From Lysinibacillus fusiformis (GTDB lineage: Bacteria > Bacillota > Bacilli > Bacillales_A > Planococcaceae), in contig NZ_PYWL01000012.1 of the NCBI RefSeq assembly GCF_003049525.1, forward strand, positions 22,399-86,398: a stretch of 64,000 nt of DNA, given 5' to 3'. This document shows positions 31,845 through 40,619 of this stretch, piece after piece. Both the position numbers and the translations under genes were made by a program. The notes below the pieces were generated by a model. The model was given only the letters and a program-made list of their open reading frames with translations, did not search any database and was not told where the DNA came from. The number at the start of each line of letters is the position of its first letter. The first letter of the stretch is position 1.

Positions 31845-32924
31845 TTATAGAGTTCGTAATGTACAAGCCATTTGCAAGATCACTGCATCTTCAAAATATT
31901 GTGGATCATAGCCAGTTAACTCTCTTATTTTATTTAATCGATAAGTAAGTGTATGGCGATGAATGTTTAGTTGCTGTGCACAAAGCTTTAACTGTAAATT
32001 ACAATCAAAAAACGATTGTAATGTTTCCAGCTGTTTTGCATTGATATTTTTAAGGATTCGGTGATGAAAAGCTTGTACCTCCTCTGATTCACGATGTTTA
32101 AAAAGAGAAAATAACTCTACATCCTCAAAAAAGGTAATCTCGTTATGGACGTTAGCGAATTCGAGTGCTGTCCTAGCTCCCTGATAGCTATAGGGAAGTA
32201 GTGAAAGTTGCTGGATAACTGGACCAATACCAATTTGTAAGGAAGGTAGTTTTTGTTTTTTCTTTCTGAGAGCTTTTATGATAGATTGACGGCTTTGTTC
32301 CTGACAATGGGTTAGCAGTATATAATACTCCTGTAATTGGCTATGTCCAGCTAGAATGGGCTGTCTATAAAATAAATCCTCAAAAAAGAAGGGTATCGTA
32401 TTTTCTAAATAAGATGTTTCATGTAAACTCACTAAAATAACTTGGAAGGGTGCTATTAGTGAGAAGGGTAATTTCTGAATTCGTTTATTTAACGTAGCAT
32501 CCAGCTTACTTCCATGAACGAGTGCCTCGAATATGTAGTCATTATTCTTCCGTTGCCACTCGCTTTTAGACTCAACGAGTGCTTGATGTGTCATGATCTC
32601 TGTCGTTAATTGAACAAGATTGGCGATTTCAAGCATGTCTTCTGAATCTCCAGTAATACCAATCACACCTACTACTTCATCCTGATACATAATAGGCATA
32701 TTAATGCCAGGCTTTGTATTGGGATACAACTCTATATTGTCTTCATTAATAATCAACGTATTTTTTGTTTGTGCTACATAAACCGCACCTTCGTGAATAT
32801 CCTCCACTCTCATCTTGTCTCCAGAGGCTAAAATAACACCAGTAGGGCTAATGACATTAATATTGTGACGTAAGCGCAACATTGTTTGATGTACGATATC
32901 TTCTGCTAATTTTTTTGTCAACAT
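31845..32924 (-). CDS. CdaR-family regulator of glycerate/sugar-diacid use
   Basis: An N-terminal Diacid_rec domain (about 1-135, MLTKKLAEDIVHQTMLRLRH, GINMPIMYQDEVVGVIGITG) and a C-terminal PucR-type HTH_30 (LQLKLCAQQLNIHRHTLTYR and LNKIRELTGYDP) define the CdaR family. These are transcription activators responding to glycerate, glucarate or galactarate. It is divergent from glycerate kinase and a GntP permease, so glycerate is the likely signal. A perfect 11-bp inverted repeat lies in the intergenic region. Length 359 aa. SD CGAGGTG. Confidence 0.9.
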   Translation of the reverse strand: MLTKKLAEDIVHQTMLRLRHNINVISPTGVILASGDKMRVEDIHEGAVYVAQTKNTLIINEDNIELYPNTKPGINMPIMYQDEVVGVIGITGDSEDMLEIANLVQLTTEIMTHQALVESKSEWQRKNNDYIFEALVHGSKLDATLNKRIQKLPFSLIAPFQVILVSLHETSYLENTIPFFFEDLFYRQPILAGHSQLQEYYILLTHCQEQSRQSIIKALRKKKQKLPSLQIGIGPVIQQLSLLPYSYQGARTALEFANVHNEITFFEDVELFSLFKHRESEEVQAFHHRILKNINAKQLETLQSFFDCNLQLKLCAQQLNIHRHTLTYRLNKIRELTGYDPQYFEDAVILQMACTLRTL

Positions 32925-32978
32925 GTTTATACACCTCGGATAAAAAACAGTCTGTTATAGCACAGATAAATTGTACAT

Positions 32979-33017
32979 TTATTATAATGTTTTCTGAATT
33001 TATTGTCATTATAATAA
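32979..33017. promoter_or_regulatory. Inverted repeat between divergent promoters of the glycerate module
   Basis: TTATTATAATG (32979-32989) and CATTATAATAA (33007-33017) are exact inverses separated by 17 bp. Each arm contains a TATAAT on its own outgoing strand, so the repeat overlaps two back-to-back -10 regions. It is a candidate CdaR operator or simply a symmetric promoter pair. Confidence 0.45.
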
Positions 33018-33019
33018 TT

Positions 33020-33033
33020 TGTAAGCGCTTAAC
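33020..33033 (+). promoter_or_regulatory. Catabolite-responsive element (cre) for CcpA
   Basis: TGTAAGCGCTTAAC differs from the classical TGTAAGCGCTTACA only at the last two bases. It starts 5 nt after the TATAAT at 33010-33015, a position where CcpA blocks transcription of glycerate genes in the presence of glucose. Confidence 0.75.
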
Positions 33034-33088
33034 TTAGGGATTTAAAATTTACGTAAATATCAATGGACGACATAAGTGGAGGTATTTT

Positions 33089-34228
33089 ATGAAAATCATT
33101 ATTAGTCCAGATTCCTTCAAGGGTACTCTGTCAGCAGTTGAAGTAGCGAGGTCCATGCAGAAAGGAATTCTGGATGCAGATCCATCAATAGAAACTATAA
33201 TTCTACCAATTGCAGATGGTGGGGAAGGGACACTTGATTCGCTTATTGCCTCTACGAATGGTCAATATTTTTCAGTGGATGTATTAGATCCAATAGGAAG
33301 AGATATACAGGCACAATATGGTGTTTTGGGTGATAAAGAAACATGTGTGATTGAAATGGCTCAGGCATCTGGCATCATGCTGCTACAAGACAATGAAAAA
33401 AATCCTGAATTTGCTACAACGTATGGTACTGGCCAATTAATTAAGGCTGCTCTCGACCGAGGCTTTAGAAAATTTATTATCGGTATAGGTGGAAGTGCCA
33501 CAAATGATGCAGGGATTGGCATGCTCAAGGCATTAGGTGTGCGATTCATAAAGGAAGATGGCTCAGATTTAGAAGATGGAATTTCAAGTCTACTGAAGTT
33601 AACTGCAATCGATGTAAGTGGACTGGATGCTAGATTAACAGAAGCGATATTTACCATTGCCTGTGATGTGGATAATCCATTCATTGGTGAACGAGGGGCA
33701 ACAGCTATATTTGGTCCTCAAAAAGGTGTGCGGGACGATCAAGTCAAGCATTTTGATAACTGTTTAAAGCATTTTGCAGATATCGTGGAACAACAATTTT
33801 CTATTCGATTGCATGATTATCAAGGAGCGGGAGCGGCAGGAGGATTGGGAGGCGCGTTAATCGCATTTTTAAAAGGGACATTTCATGCAGGAATTGATAT
33901 CGTCATAGATGCTGTCCAGTTACAGGATCATTTAGCAGCCGCACAGTTAGTAATAACGGGAGAAGGGAAATCGGATCTCCAAACATTACATGGTAAGGCT
34001 CCATTAGGGGTTGCGAAAGCCGCAGCGCTAGCACATATAGATGCAGCTTTATTATCGGGAGACATTGATAGTACGGCTAAGCCTGCACTTCAAAAGTATT
34101 TTAGCGTTGTAGAAACATTAGTAGATGAGGAGATTACTACTCAGCAGGCAATGCAAGAACCCGCTCGTTTTATTCGGTTAAAAACTAAGAGAATCTTTGA
34201 GCTTTACATACAAAAGGGGGCTGACTAG
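33089..34228 (+). CDS. glxK: Glycerate kinase (GlxK/GarK family)
   Basis: The enzyme phosphorylates D-glycerate to phosphoglycerate. Typical blocks are the opening KIIISPDSFKGTLSA, ADGGEGTLDS, IGIGGSATNDAGIGMLKALG and GAGAAGGLGGAL, with ITGEGKSDLQT. The 379-aa length is standard for the GlxK family. GGAGG lies before the ATG. The stop is immediately followed by the permease ATG (0 nt gap), so the two form a tight operon. Expression is expected to need the divergent CdaR-type activator and to be repressed through the cre site. Confidence 0.93.
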   Translation: MKIIISPDSFKGTLSAVEVARSMQKGILDADPSIETIILPIADGGEGTLDSLIASTNGQYFSVDVLDPIGRDIQAQYGVLGDKETCVIEMAQASGIMLLQDNEKNPEFATTYGTGQLIKAALDRGFRKFIIGIGGSATNDAGIGMLKALGVRFIKEDGSDLEDGISSLLKLTAIDVSGLDARLTEAIFTIACDVDNPFIGERGATAIFGPQKGVRDDQVKHFDNCLKHFADIVEQQFSIRLHDYQGAGAAGGLGGALIAFLKGTFHAGIDIVIDAVQLQDHLAAAQLVITGEGKSDLQTLHGKAPLGVAKAAALAHIDAALLSGDIDSTAKPALQKYFSVVETLVDEEITTQQAMQEPARFIRLKTKRIFELYIQKGAD

Positions 34229-35575
34229 ATGTTGTTCATTATTATTTTAATCGGGGTATTGTTTGTTGTATTGGGCACGGCCAAATTAAAGCTACACCCA
34301 TTTCTGGCATTATTAATGAGTGCCTTCTTCGTCGGAATTGCTTCAGGAATGCCATTATTAACAGTGGTAGAAAGTATTAACACTGGTTTCGGTGGTTTAA
34401 TGACGAGCATTGGCTTAGTGATTATCGCTGGAACTATTATAGGTTTAATATTAGAGAAATCAGGCGCTGCCTATCGAATGGCAGAAGTAGTTTTACGAAT
34501 CGTCGGCCCAAAACGTCCACAACTTGCGATGTCCTTAATTGGTTACATCGTATCCATCCCAGTGTTTTGTGATTCGGGTTTTATTATTTTATCGAGTTTG
34601 CAAAAATCATTAGCTAAACGGGCTAACGTAACGATTGCATCAATGGCAGTAGCTTTAGCGACGGGTTTATTTGCGACACATGTATTAGTCCCACCCACAC
34701 CAGGTCCCATCGCAGCAGCAGGAAATATTGGGGCGGCTGATTATTTAGGGACAGTTATTGTCATTGGTTTATTAGTAGCTATACCGGCTACATTTGTAGG
34801 CTATATGTGGTCCGTGAAAGCTGCAACCAAAATTCGAGTACCTGAAGATGATGTAGAGGCATTAGACTATGAGGAAGTCATTAAATCCTTTGGCAAAATG
34901 CCTTCAACCTTTAAAGCCTTTTTACCAATCGTCCTCCCAATTGTCTTAATTGGACTTGGTTCGATAGCATCGTTAGTAGGGGATCCCGAATCAACATTCA
35001 ATACGATCTTTAAGTTCTTAGGTTCACCAACGGTAGCTTTATTTTTAGGGGTGGCTGCTGCCTTTTTATTATTACCTGAAATTAGTGAAACGACCTTAAC
35101 GGGATGGATTGGAGAGAGTTTAAAAGAAGCCGCTCCCATTTTACTTATTACAGGAGCGGGCGGTTCATTTGGGACCGTTATTAAAAATGCTGGTGTTGGA
35201 GAAATGCTACAGGAAATGGATTTGGGGATGTTTGCGTCAGGTACTTTATTCCTGCTAGTGCCGTTTTTAGTAGCTGCTGCCTTAAAAACTGCCCAAGGAT
35301 CTTCAACGACAGCGCTTGTTATTACGTCTACTCTAGTTGCACCAATGCTCGTGACACTTGGCGTTGAGGGAGCTGTCCCGTTAGCATTAGTAGTAATGGC
35401 CATTGGAGCTGGTGCAATGACGGTTAGTCATGTAAACGACAGTTTCTTCTGGGTAATTACACAGTATAGTGGAATGGAAGTAACTCAAGCCTATAAGGCA
35501 CAAACGGTTGCAACATTATTACAAGGCATTGTTACAATCATAATTACAATGGTTTTATGGTGGATATTTGTTTAA
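34229..35575 (+). CDS. GntP-family permease (gluconate/glycerate-H+ symporter)
   Basis: The 448-aa polytopic protein has about 12 hydrophobic segments. GntP-family blocks are visible: GFGGLMTSIGLVIIAGTIIG, PVFCDSGFIILS, ATHVLVPPTPGPIAAAG, ITGAGGSFGTVIKNAG and VSHVNDSFFWVITQYSGM. The family imports gluconate and related sugar acids with protons. Coupling to glycerate kinase points to glycerate as substrate, which is inference. It starts directly at the kinase stop. A terminator follows. Confidence 0.92.
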   Translation: MLFIIILIGVLFVVLGTAKLKLHPFLALLMSAFFVGIASGMPLLTVVESINTGFGGLMTSIGLVIIAGTIIGLILEKSGAAYRMAEVVLRIVGPKRPQLAMSLIGYIVSIPVFCDSGFIILSSLQKSLAKRANVTIASMAVALATGLFATHVLVPPTPGPIAAAGNIGAADYLGTVIVIGLLVAIPATFVGYMWSVKAATKIRVPEDDVEALDYEEVIKSFGKMPSTFKAFLPIVLPIVLIGLGSIASLVGDPESTFNTIFKFLGSPTVALFLGVAAAFLLLPEISETTLTGWIGESLKEAAPILLITGAGGSFGTVIKNAGVGEMLQEMDLGMFASGTLFLLVPFLVAAALKTAQGSSTTALVITSTLVAPMLVTLGVEGAVPLALVVMAIGAGAMTVSHVNDSFFWVITQYSGMEVTQAYKAQTVATLLQGIVTIIITMVLWWIFV

Positions 35576-35581
35576 AGTACA

Positions 35582-35614
35582 GGGAGAGCTGCCCATGGTA
35601 AGCTCTCTTTTTTG
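35582..35614 (+). terminator. Terminator of the glycerate operon
   Basis: A 7-bp stem (35584-35590 with 35601-35607) is followed by a T-run. Confidence 0.7.
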
Positions 35615-35646
35615 TATAATAGGAAGATAGAAAGGAAGTTAGTCAC

Positions 35647-36834
35647 ATGAAAAAATTAATAGTAGTACTCCTTTGTATTTTTTTATTAGCAGGCTGTACA
35701 GAAGCAGTTAAGACAGAGCAAGTGCCTGTAACGGCTGGCCATGAGATGCGAGTTCATTTTATTGATGTGGGACAAGGAGATTCCATATTAATTGAATCGC
35801 CGAATGGGAAAACAATGCTTATAGACGGTGGTGTGAAAGGGGCAGGACAGCAGGTAGTTTCTTATTTAAACGAACTTGGTGTGAACAAACTTGATCGGGT
35901 AGTGGCAACACATCCCGATGCTGACCATATAGGTGGGCTCATTCCAGTGTTACAGGCAATCCCTATTGAGCAATTTTATGATTCGGGCAAAGTACATACC
36001 TCTCAAACTTTTGAAGAAATGCTGATGGCGATTGATGAAAAAAATATACCTTATTATGTGCCGAAAACAGGGGACCTTATTGAATTTGATAAGGATGTAA
36101 CGGTGAAGGTTTTAAATGCAAATGAACATGCAACGGATAATAATGATGCTTCGATTGTTTTAAAAGTAGTTTATGGCAACGTATCCTTTTTATTAACGGG
36201 GGATGCGGGCATAGCATTAGAAAAAGAAATGATGCAAAATGATGTGACAGCCACTATTCTGAAGGCTGGACATCATGGTTCTAATACAAGTAGCTCAGAA
36301 GAATTCATTCGTGCAGTGAAGCCAGAAGTCACTATATTAAGCTATGGTGAAGATAATAAATATGGACATCCTCATGCAGAAGTAGTGGATCGATTGCAAG
36401 CAATGGGTAGTAACATCTATGCTACTGCTGAATCAGGAACGATTATGGTGGCAACAGATGGGGTAAACTACACGGTGAATGGAAAGGAAGCTTCCAGAGC
36501 GGTAGCTCCAAAAACTCCCTCCACTGTTTTACCTACCACAGCTGTTGAGATTGTCAGCAAAGATTTAGTGACAGAAATTGTAGGCATTAAAAATAATGGT
36601 CAACAAGCTGTTTCGTTAAACAATTGGCAGCTTATTTCTCTGGAAGGAAATCAAGTTTTTAATTTTCCTAATCTATCATTACAGCCTGGTAAAATCATGT
36701 ATGTTACTAGTGGGGCTAATGCTCGTGAAGGGGATAATTATTTAAAATGGACTACTAAACAGATATGGCTAAACGATGGAGATGCTGCGCAATTACGGAA
36801 TGAGAAAGGGGAACTTGTTAGTGAGCTCGACTAA
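35647..36834 (+). CDS. ComEC-like MBL-fold lipoprotein with lamin-tail domain
   Basis: A lipoprotein signal (LLCIFLLAGC, Cys17) precedes a metallo-beta-lactamase domain (about 35-275). This has HFIDVGQGDSILI, the metal motif THPDADHIGGL, LLTGDAG and AGHHGSN, as in the free-standing ComEC/Rec2 hydrolase domain. Residues 300-395 are a lamin-tail (LTD) beta-sandwich (VEIVGIKNNGQQAVSLNNWQ), a module often found on extracellular nucleases. The protein should be a surface-anchored nuclease or phosphodiesterase. The DUF3006 gene overlaps its 3' end, a recurrent pairing. Confidence 0.88.
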   Translation: MKKLIVVLLCIFLLAGCTEAVKTEQVPVTAGHEMRVHFIDVGQGDSILIESPNGKTMLIDGGVKGAGQQVVSYLNELGVNKLDRVVATHPDADHIGGLIPVLQAIPIEQFYDSGKVHTSQTFEEMLMAIDEKNIPYYVPKTGDLIEFDKDVTVKVLNANEHATDNNDASIVLKVVYGNVSFLLTGDAGIALEKEMMQNDVTATILKAGHHGSNTSSSEEFIRAVKPEVTILSYGEDNKYGHPHAEVVDRLQAMGSNIYATAESGTIMVATDGVNYTVNGKEASRAVAPKTPSTVLPTTAVEIVSKDLVTEIVGIKNNGQQAVSLNNWQLISLEGNQVFNFPNLSLQPGKIMYVTSGANAREGDNYLKWTTKQIWLNDGDAAQLRNEKGELVSELD

Positions 36835-37069
36835 ATATACTTTAGATCGTATGGAAGACGGTTATGCTGTTTTTTTAAAGTATCCTGAGGAAGAAGAACA
36901 AATTATTATTTTACAGTCAGCTATGAATAAGCCTGTCGTTGTTGGGGATCGTGTACAGATAGAAGAAATAGATGGCATTTACCATATTGATATTTTAAGG
37001 GAAGAAACAGAACAAAAAAAAGCCGATATCCAGAATTTAATGGACCGTTTACGTCATAAACATCAATAA
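36821..37069 (+). CDS. DUF3006 protein, 82 aa
   Basis: The small acidic protein (YTLDRMEDGYAVFLKYPEEE, VVVGDRVQIEEIDGIYHI) has the beta-barrel look of DUF3006, commonly encoded next to ComEC-like MBL proteins. AAAGGGG followed by GTG at 36821 sets the start inside the preceding gene, whose stop is at 36832-36834, a 14-nt overlap that implies coupled translation. The C-terminal helix (KKADIQNLMDRLRHK) is charged. No signal peptide is present, so it would stay cytoplasmic although its partner is exported. Confidence 0.8.
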   Translation: MSSTKYTLDRMEDGYAVFLKYPEEEEQIIILQSAMNKPVVVGDRVQIEEIDGIYHIDILREETEQKKADIQNLMDRLRHKHQ

Positions 37070-37079
37070 ATAATAGATG

Positions 37080-37118
37080 ACAAGCTGTGAGGAAGTTATC
37101 CACAGCTTGTTTTTATTT
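37080..37118 (+). terminator. Terminator of the MBL/DUF3006 pair
   Basis: A perfect 10-bp stem (37080-37089 with 37101-37110) is followed by a T-rich run. Confidence 0.85.
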
Positions 37119-37243
37119 TGAATCAGAAAAGTCCTGTAGACGGATGGAATTTAAGGGGAGTTGGACATAATTTGTTATCCTAAATATTTTGAAAATATGC
37201 TAAAATAATAGTATTAATCAAAAGCTAGGAGCGGACGGATAAA

Positions 37244-38032
37244 ATGTCGATAAACACTATTATTTTTGATCTAGATGATACATTACTATGGGATAAAAAA
37301 TCAGTAAAAACTGCTTTTGAAAAAACATGTGACTATGCTGCTACGATACATAATGTGAATTCTACTGAGCTAGAGGAAGCAGTTCGTCAAGAGGCTCGTG
37401 CGTTATACGAAGGCTATGAAACATACGACTATACCGTATTAATTGGCATTAATCCTTTCGAAGGACTATGGGGAACTTTTGATGACCCGACTGAATCTTT
37501 CCAAACAATGAAGGGACTTGTTCCAGGCTATCGTGCGGGAGCATGGACAAAAGGTTTAGCTGCTCTTGGTATAGAGGATGAAAAATTCGGAGCAGAACTA
37601 GGAGAACGCTTTGTAGCTGAGCGTAAGGCCTCCCCATTTTTATATGAAGATACATTTCCTGTGTTAGACGAATTGAAAGGGAAGTACAAGCTTGTTTTAC
37701 TTACTAATGGCGCACCTAGTTTGCAAAATTTAAAGCTGAAAATTACGCCAGAAATAGCTCCGTACTTTGATCATATTATTATCTCAGGAGACTTTGGAAA
37801 AGGTAAGCCTGACGCTTCTATTTTTGAGCATGTAATGGAAAGTGTAGGCATTACAGCAGATGAGGCAATTATGGTTGGCGATAATCTCAATACTGATATT
37901 TTAGGCTCCTCTCGTGTAGGGATGCGAAACGTATGGATTAATCGCGAAAATAATAGGGCCAATGGAGCTGTGACACCTACGTATGAGATAGTCTCTTTGA
38001 CAGACTTATTACAACTAGTGGAAAAACTTTAA
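37244..38032 (+). CDS. HAD-family phosphatase (YjjG/YsaA-like)
   Basis: All HAD motifs are present: I in IFDLDDTLLW, II in VLLTNG, III Lys in GKGKPDASIF and IV in MVGDNLNTDILG. A helical C1 cap lies between motifs I and II (about 20-115). The 262-aa length and DxDDTL motif fit the YjjG/haloacid-type nucleotidase group, which dephosphorylates nucleotides or phosphoserine-like substrates. The neighbouring serA cannot define the substrate. SD AGGAGCGGA. It is monocistronic with a terminator. Confidence 0.87.
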   Translation: MSINTIIFDLDDTLLWDKKSVKTAFEKTCDYAATIHNVNSTELEEAVRQEARALYEGYETYDYTVLIGINPFEGLWGTFDDPTESFQTMKGLVPGYRAGAWTKGLAALGIEDEKFGAELGERFVAERKASPFLYEDTFPVLDELKGKYKLVLLTNGAPSLQNLKLKITPEIAPYFDHIIISGDFGKGKPDASIFEHVMESVGITADEAIMVGDNLNTDILGSSRVGMRNVWINRENNRANGAVTPTYEIVSLTDLLQLVEKL

Positions 38033-38034
38033 AG

Positions 38035-38073
38035 AAATGTACTGCTCCTTCATGGATGCAGTACATTTTTTTG
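38035..38073 (+). terminator. Terminator of the HAD gene
   Basis: An 11-bp stem (38035-38045 with 38058-38068) is followed by a T-run. Confidence 0.8.
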
Positions 38074-38164
38074 TTTGGAATACTTTATATTTTATGCTAA
38101 GCATATGAATGGAAAAGCTATCACCAATATCATGATGCTCACTAGCTTACCCTTTAAAGTGTAT

Positions 38165-38198
38165 TTAAAAAAGCAGAGAGTAAAAACTCCCTGCTTTT
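38165..38198 (-). terminator. Terminator of serA
   Basis: A 12-bp stem with one mismatch (38169-38180 with 38187-38198) is followed on the minus strand by TTTT. Confidence 0.75.
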
Positions 38199-38209
38199 CG
38201 TTTTGCTTA

Positions 38210-39817
38210 TTATAAATTAATAGCTTTTACTTCATCAATATTTTCAAGCTGTGCCACAAATGCTAAATCTTCATCTGTTACAACATTATCTATCGTTAAC
38301 ATCATAACCGCTGTCCCACCAACTTGGGCACGACCTACTTGCATAGTGGCGATATTGATTTCCTTTTCTGCAAGTTTAGTGGCTACACGACCAATTGCAC
38401 CTGGTTTGTCAGTGTTTTTAATATATAGAAGATGACCTTGTGGAATAACGTCTACAACATAGTCCTCTACTTTGACGATACGAGCACCTAAGCCATTTAA
38501 TAATGTACCAGCTACGGTATGTGTTTCATTTGCAGTAATAATTTCAATCGTAATTAAACTTGTAAAGCCTTTAGCCGTTGTCGTTTTATGTTCGATAATT
38601 TTCATGCCAATACGCTCAGACAGGTAGCGAGCATTGACATCATTCACATGATTACCGTGATTTTTAGCTAATAAACCTTTTAATGCATTTGATGTTAATG
38701 GGCGGACATCATAGTTTGCTACATCTCCAGCATAAGATAAGTTGATTTCTTTTACAGGCTCTGTTGTTACTTGTGATAAGAATGAACCAAGTTTTTCCGC
38801 TAATTCAAAGAAAGGCTCAACTTGTGCCAGAAGCTCTTTCGGAATAGATGGCATATTCACTGGATTTGTTACAGTACCTGTTTTATAAAATTTAATAATG
38901 TCATTTGATACATCAACAGCTACAGACTCTTGTGCTTCAATCGTAGATGCACCTAAATGAGGTGTTGCAATTACTTGAGGCAAAGTAAGCAGCTTATGGT
39001 CTGTCGCTGGTTCAGATACGAATACATCCAGTGCAGCACCTGCTACTTTACCAGCTACAATAGCATCATACAAATCGTCCTCATTAATAATACCGCCACG
39101 TGCACAGTTAATGATACGTACGCCATCTTTCATCATCGCAAACTTTTCTTTATTAATAAGATTACGTGTTTCAGGAAGAAGTGGTGTGTGTACAGTAATG
39201 AAATCGGCTGCTTGACAAATTTCTTCCACTGTCGCCTTTGTGACACCTAATTCTTTTGCACGCTCATCAGTTAGGAAAGGATCATATGCCATAACATTCA
39301 TACGTTGACCTTTTGCACGATAAGCTACTTCAACACCGATTCGGCCAAAGCCTACAACACCTAAAGTTTTGTTTTTTAGCTCTACTCCAACATAAGATTT
39401 ACGGTCCCATTTCCCATTTTTTAATGTATTAAAAGCTTGTGGAATGTGACGTGCAAGTGATGTCATCATGGCGACTGTATGCTCAGCAGCTGAGTTTGTG
39501 TTACCATCTGGAGCATTAACAACGATAATACCATGCTCAGTGGCAGCAGCAAGGTCAATATTATCGACACCTACACCAGCACGACCAATTAACTTTAAGC
39601 TTTTTGCCGCTTCAATTACTTCACGTGTCACAGTAGTTTGTGAACGAACAAGTAACACGTCTACATCTGCAATTTTAGCGATTAATTCTTCTGGTGCTAG
39701 GCCAGTGTCTACGATAATGTTTAAATCTAAATCTTGTTCCTGGCGTAATGGAAAAATCCCATCCTCACTTAGTGGGTCAGCGATAAATACGTTAATTGTT
39801 TTTGTGGCAGTAATCAT
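38210..39817 (-). CDS. serA: D-3-phosphoglycerate dehydrogenase SerA
   Basis: SerA performs the first step of serine synthesis, 3-phosphoglycerate to phosphohydroxypyruvate with NAD. The NAD-binding motif is GVVGFGRIGVEVAYRAKG. Catalytic Arg, Glu and His are expected in NCARGGIINEDDLYDAI, VSEPAT and TPHLGAST. After the catalytic domains come an allosteric substrate-binding domain (about 320-450) and a C-terminal ACT domain (about 460-535) for serine feedback. Length 535 aa. SD AAAAGGAG. Expression is controlled by the T-box leader upstream. Confidence 0.95.
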   Translation of the reverse strand: MITATKTINVFIADPLSEDGIFPLRQEQDLDLNIIVDTGLAPEELIAKIADVDVLLVRSQTTVTREVIEAAKSLKLIGRAGVGVDNIDLAAATEHGIIVVNAPDGNTNSAAEHTVAMMTSLARHIPQAFNTLKNGKWDRKSYVGVELKNKTLGVVGFGRIGVEVAYRAKGQRMNVMAYDPFLTDERAKELGVTKATVEEICQAADFITVHTPLLPETRNLINKEKFAMMKDGVRIINCARGGIINEDDLYDAIVAGKVAGAALDVFVSEPATDHKLLTLPQVIATPHLGASTIEAQESVAVDVSNDIIKFYKTGTVTNPVNMPSIPKELLAQVEPFFELAEKLGSFLSQVTTEPVKEINLSYAGDVANYDVRPLTSNALKGLLAKNHGNHVNDVNARYLSERIGMKIIEHKTTTAKGFTSLITIEIITANETHTVAGTLLNGLGARIVKVEDYVVDVIPQGHLLYIKNTDKPGAIGRVATKLAEKEINIATMQVGRAQVGGTAVMMLTIDNVVTDEDLAFVAQLENIDEVKAINL

Positions 39818-39937
39818 TATAATTAGCTCCTTTTTAATAAATGTTAATTGTGGTTTTATCTACGATAGTCTGAAATTTGTAAAATTCTAACTTCTTACAG
39901 CATGCAAACAATCTCCTTTCCGAATCGAAAGCAATAT

Positions 39938-40229
39938 AAAAAGCCTTTCACGCCTTACAAACACAGTTATTGTGTTGTAAGGGGCGAAAGGCTGTATAAA
40001 CTTGGTTCGCGGTACCACCCTTAATCACTGCTAGAAAAACTTATTCTTGCAGTCTTAGCAATATGCGTAACGTGCATGAGACGGATAAGCTTACTTAGAT
40101 GGTTCAGCTTAACTATTCAGGAGTGGAACTATTATCGTAGAAATCACTGATTTGCACCAACCATCAGCTCTCTTTGGATTTTCTTTCGACTAGTGTGTCT
40201 CCGTCGTTATATTTTTTATGATTAAATTT
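39938..40229 (-). promoter_or_regulatory. T-box riboswitch (tRNA-Ser) of serA
   Basis: On the minus strand, the leader contains the T-box sequence AAGGGTGGTACCGCGAACC (complement of about 40004-40022), the apical Stem I element GATGGTTGGTGCAAATC, and Stem I base pairs GACGGA with TCCGTC. A terminator follows (AGCCTTTCGCC pairing with GGCGTGAAAGGCT plus T-run, 39938-39993). Uncharged tRNA would stabilise the antiterminator. Serine codons occur in the expected Stem I segment (TCC and AGT near 40113-40125), but I could not fix the specifier with certainty; serine is inferred from serA. Confidence 0.9.
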
Positions 40230-40235
40230 GTTAAC

Positions 40236-40265
40236 ATCATAATCCCTATTGTTCACCTTTGTCAA
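40236..40265 (-). promoter_or_regulatory. Promoter of the serA T-box leader
   Basis: On the minus strand, TTGACA (complement of 40260-40265) and TATGAT (complement of 40236-40241) are spaced 18 bp, a good sigma-A promoter just ahead of the T-box. Confidence 0.7.
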
Positions 40266-40323
40266 CGATATTTCTAAAAAACTAAAAAAACATTGACTTC
40301 AAAAGTCTGAAAAATACCAATAC

Positions 40324-40360
40324 ACGAACATTTTATGTATTATAGTTTGATAATGTTCGT
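40324..40360. promoter_or_regulatory. Inverted pair of PurBox-like sites
   Basis: ACGAACATT (40324-40332) and AATGTTCGT (40352-40360) form an inverted pair with 19 bp between. This matches the B. subtilis PurR PurBox core CGAAC(A/G)WT in its usual paired arrangement. It lies 59 bp upstream of the serA -35 box and about 260 bp upstream of the FAD dehydrogenase gene. Confidence 0.5.
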
Positions 40361-40511
40361 CTTTTAGGGGTGTACAATGAAAGCGTTAACGATATTTAAA
40401 AAGACTGATTGTATCAAGGTTCCATGAAGTTTATAGCGAAAATATTATATGGCAATTAAATGGTATTAATTAATTGTTCTATGTTAGAACTAGTTTGCTT
40501 CATGAAAGAAA

Positions 40512-40524
40512 ACGAACATTTTAT
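40512..40524 (+). promoter_or_regulatory. Third PurBox-like half-site
   Basis: ACGAACATTTTAT repeats 40324-40336 exactly (13 bp direct repeat), 96 bp before the FAD dehydrogenase start. Three CGAACATT sites within 200 bp of non-coding DNA is unlikely by chance. Confidence 0.45.
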
Positions 40525-40619
40525 CTTGTCACATTTTAGACAAAACTTTGATTTTTAGAAGGTAAATAGACTATGAAAGAAGAATTTAAATTAAGGATGA
40601 TTGATTTGGGGGTGTAGTA

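Noticed and set aside
34867..35403. 178-aa minus-strand ORF inside the GntP permease gene
   Set aside because: Shadow of a hydrophobic coding region; Ser/Ala/Pro-rich composition typical of antisense frames.
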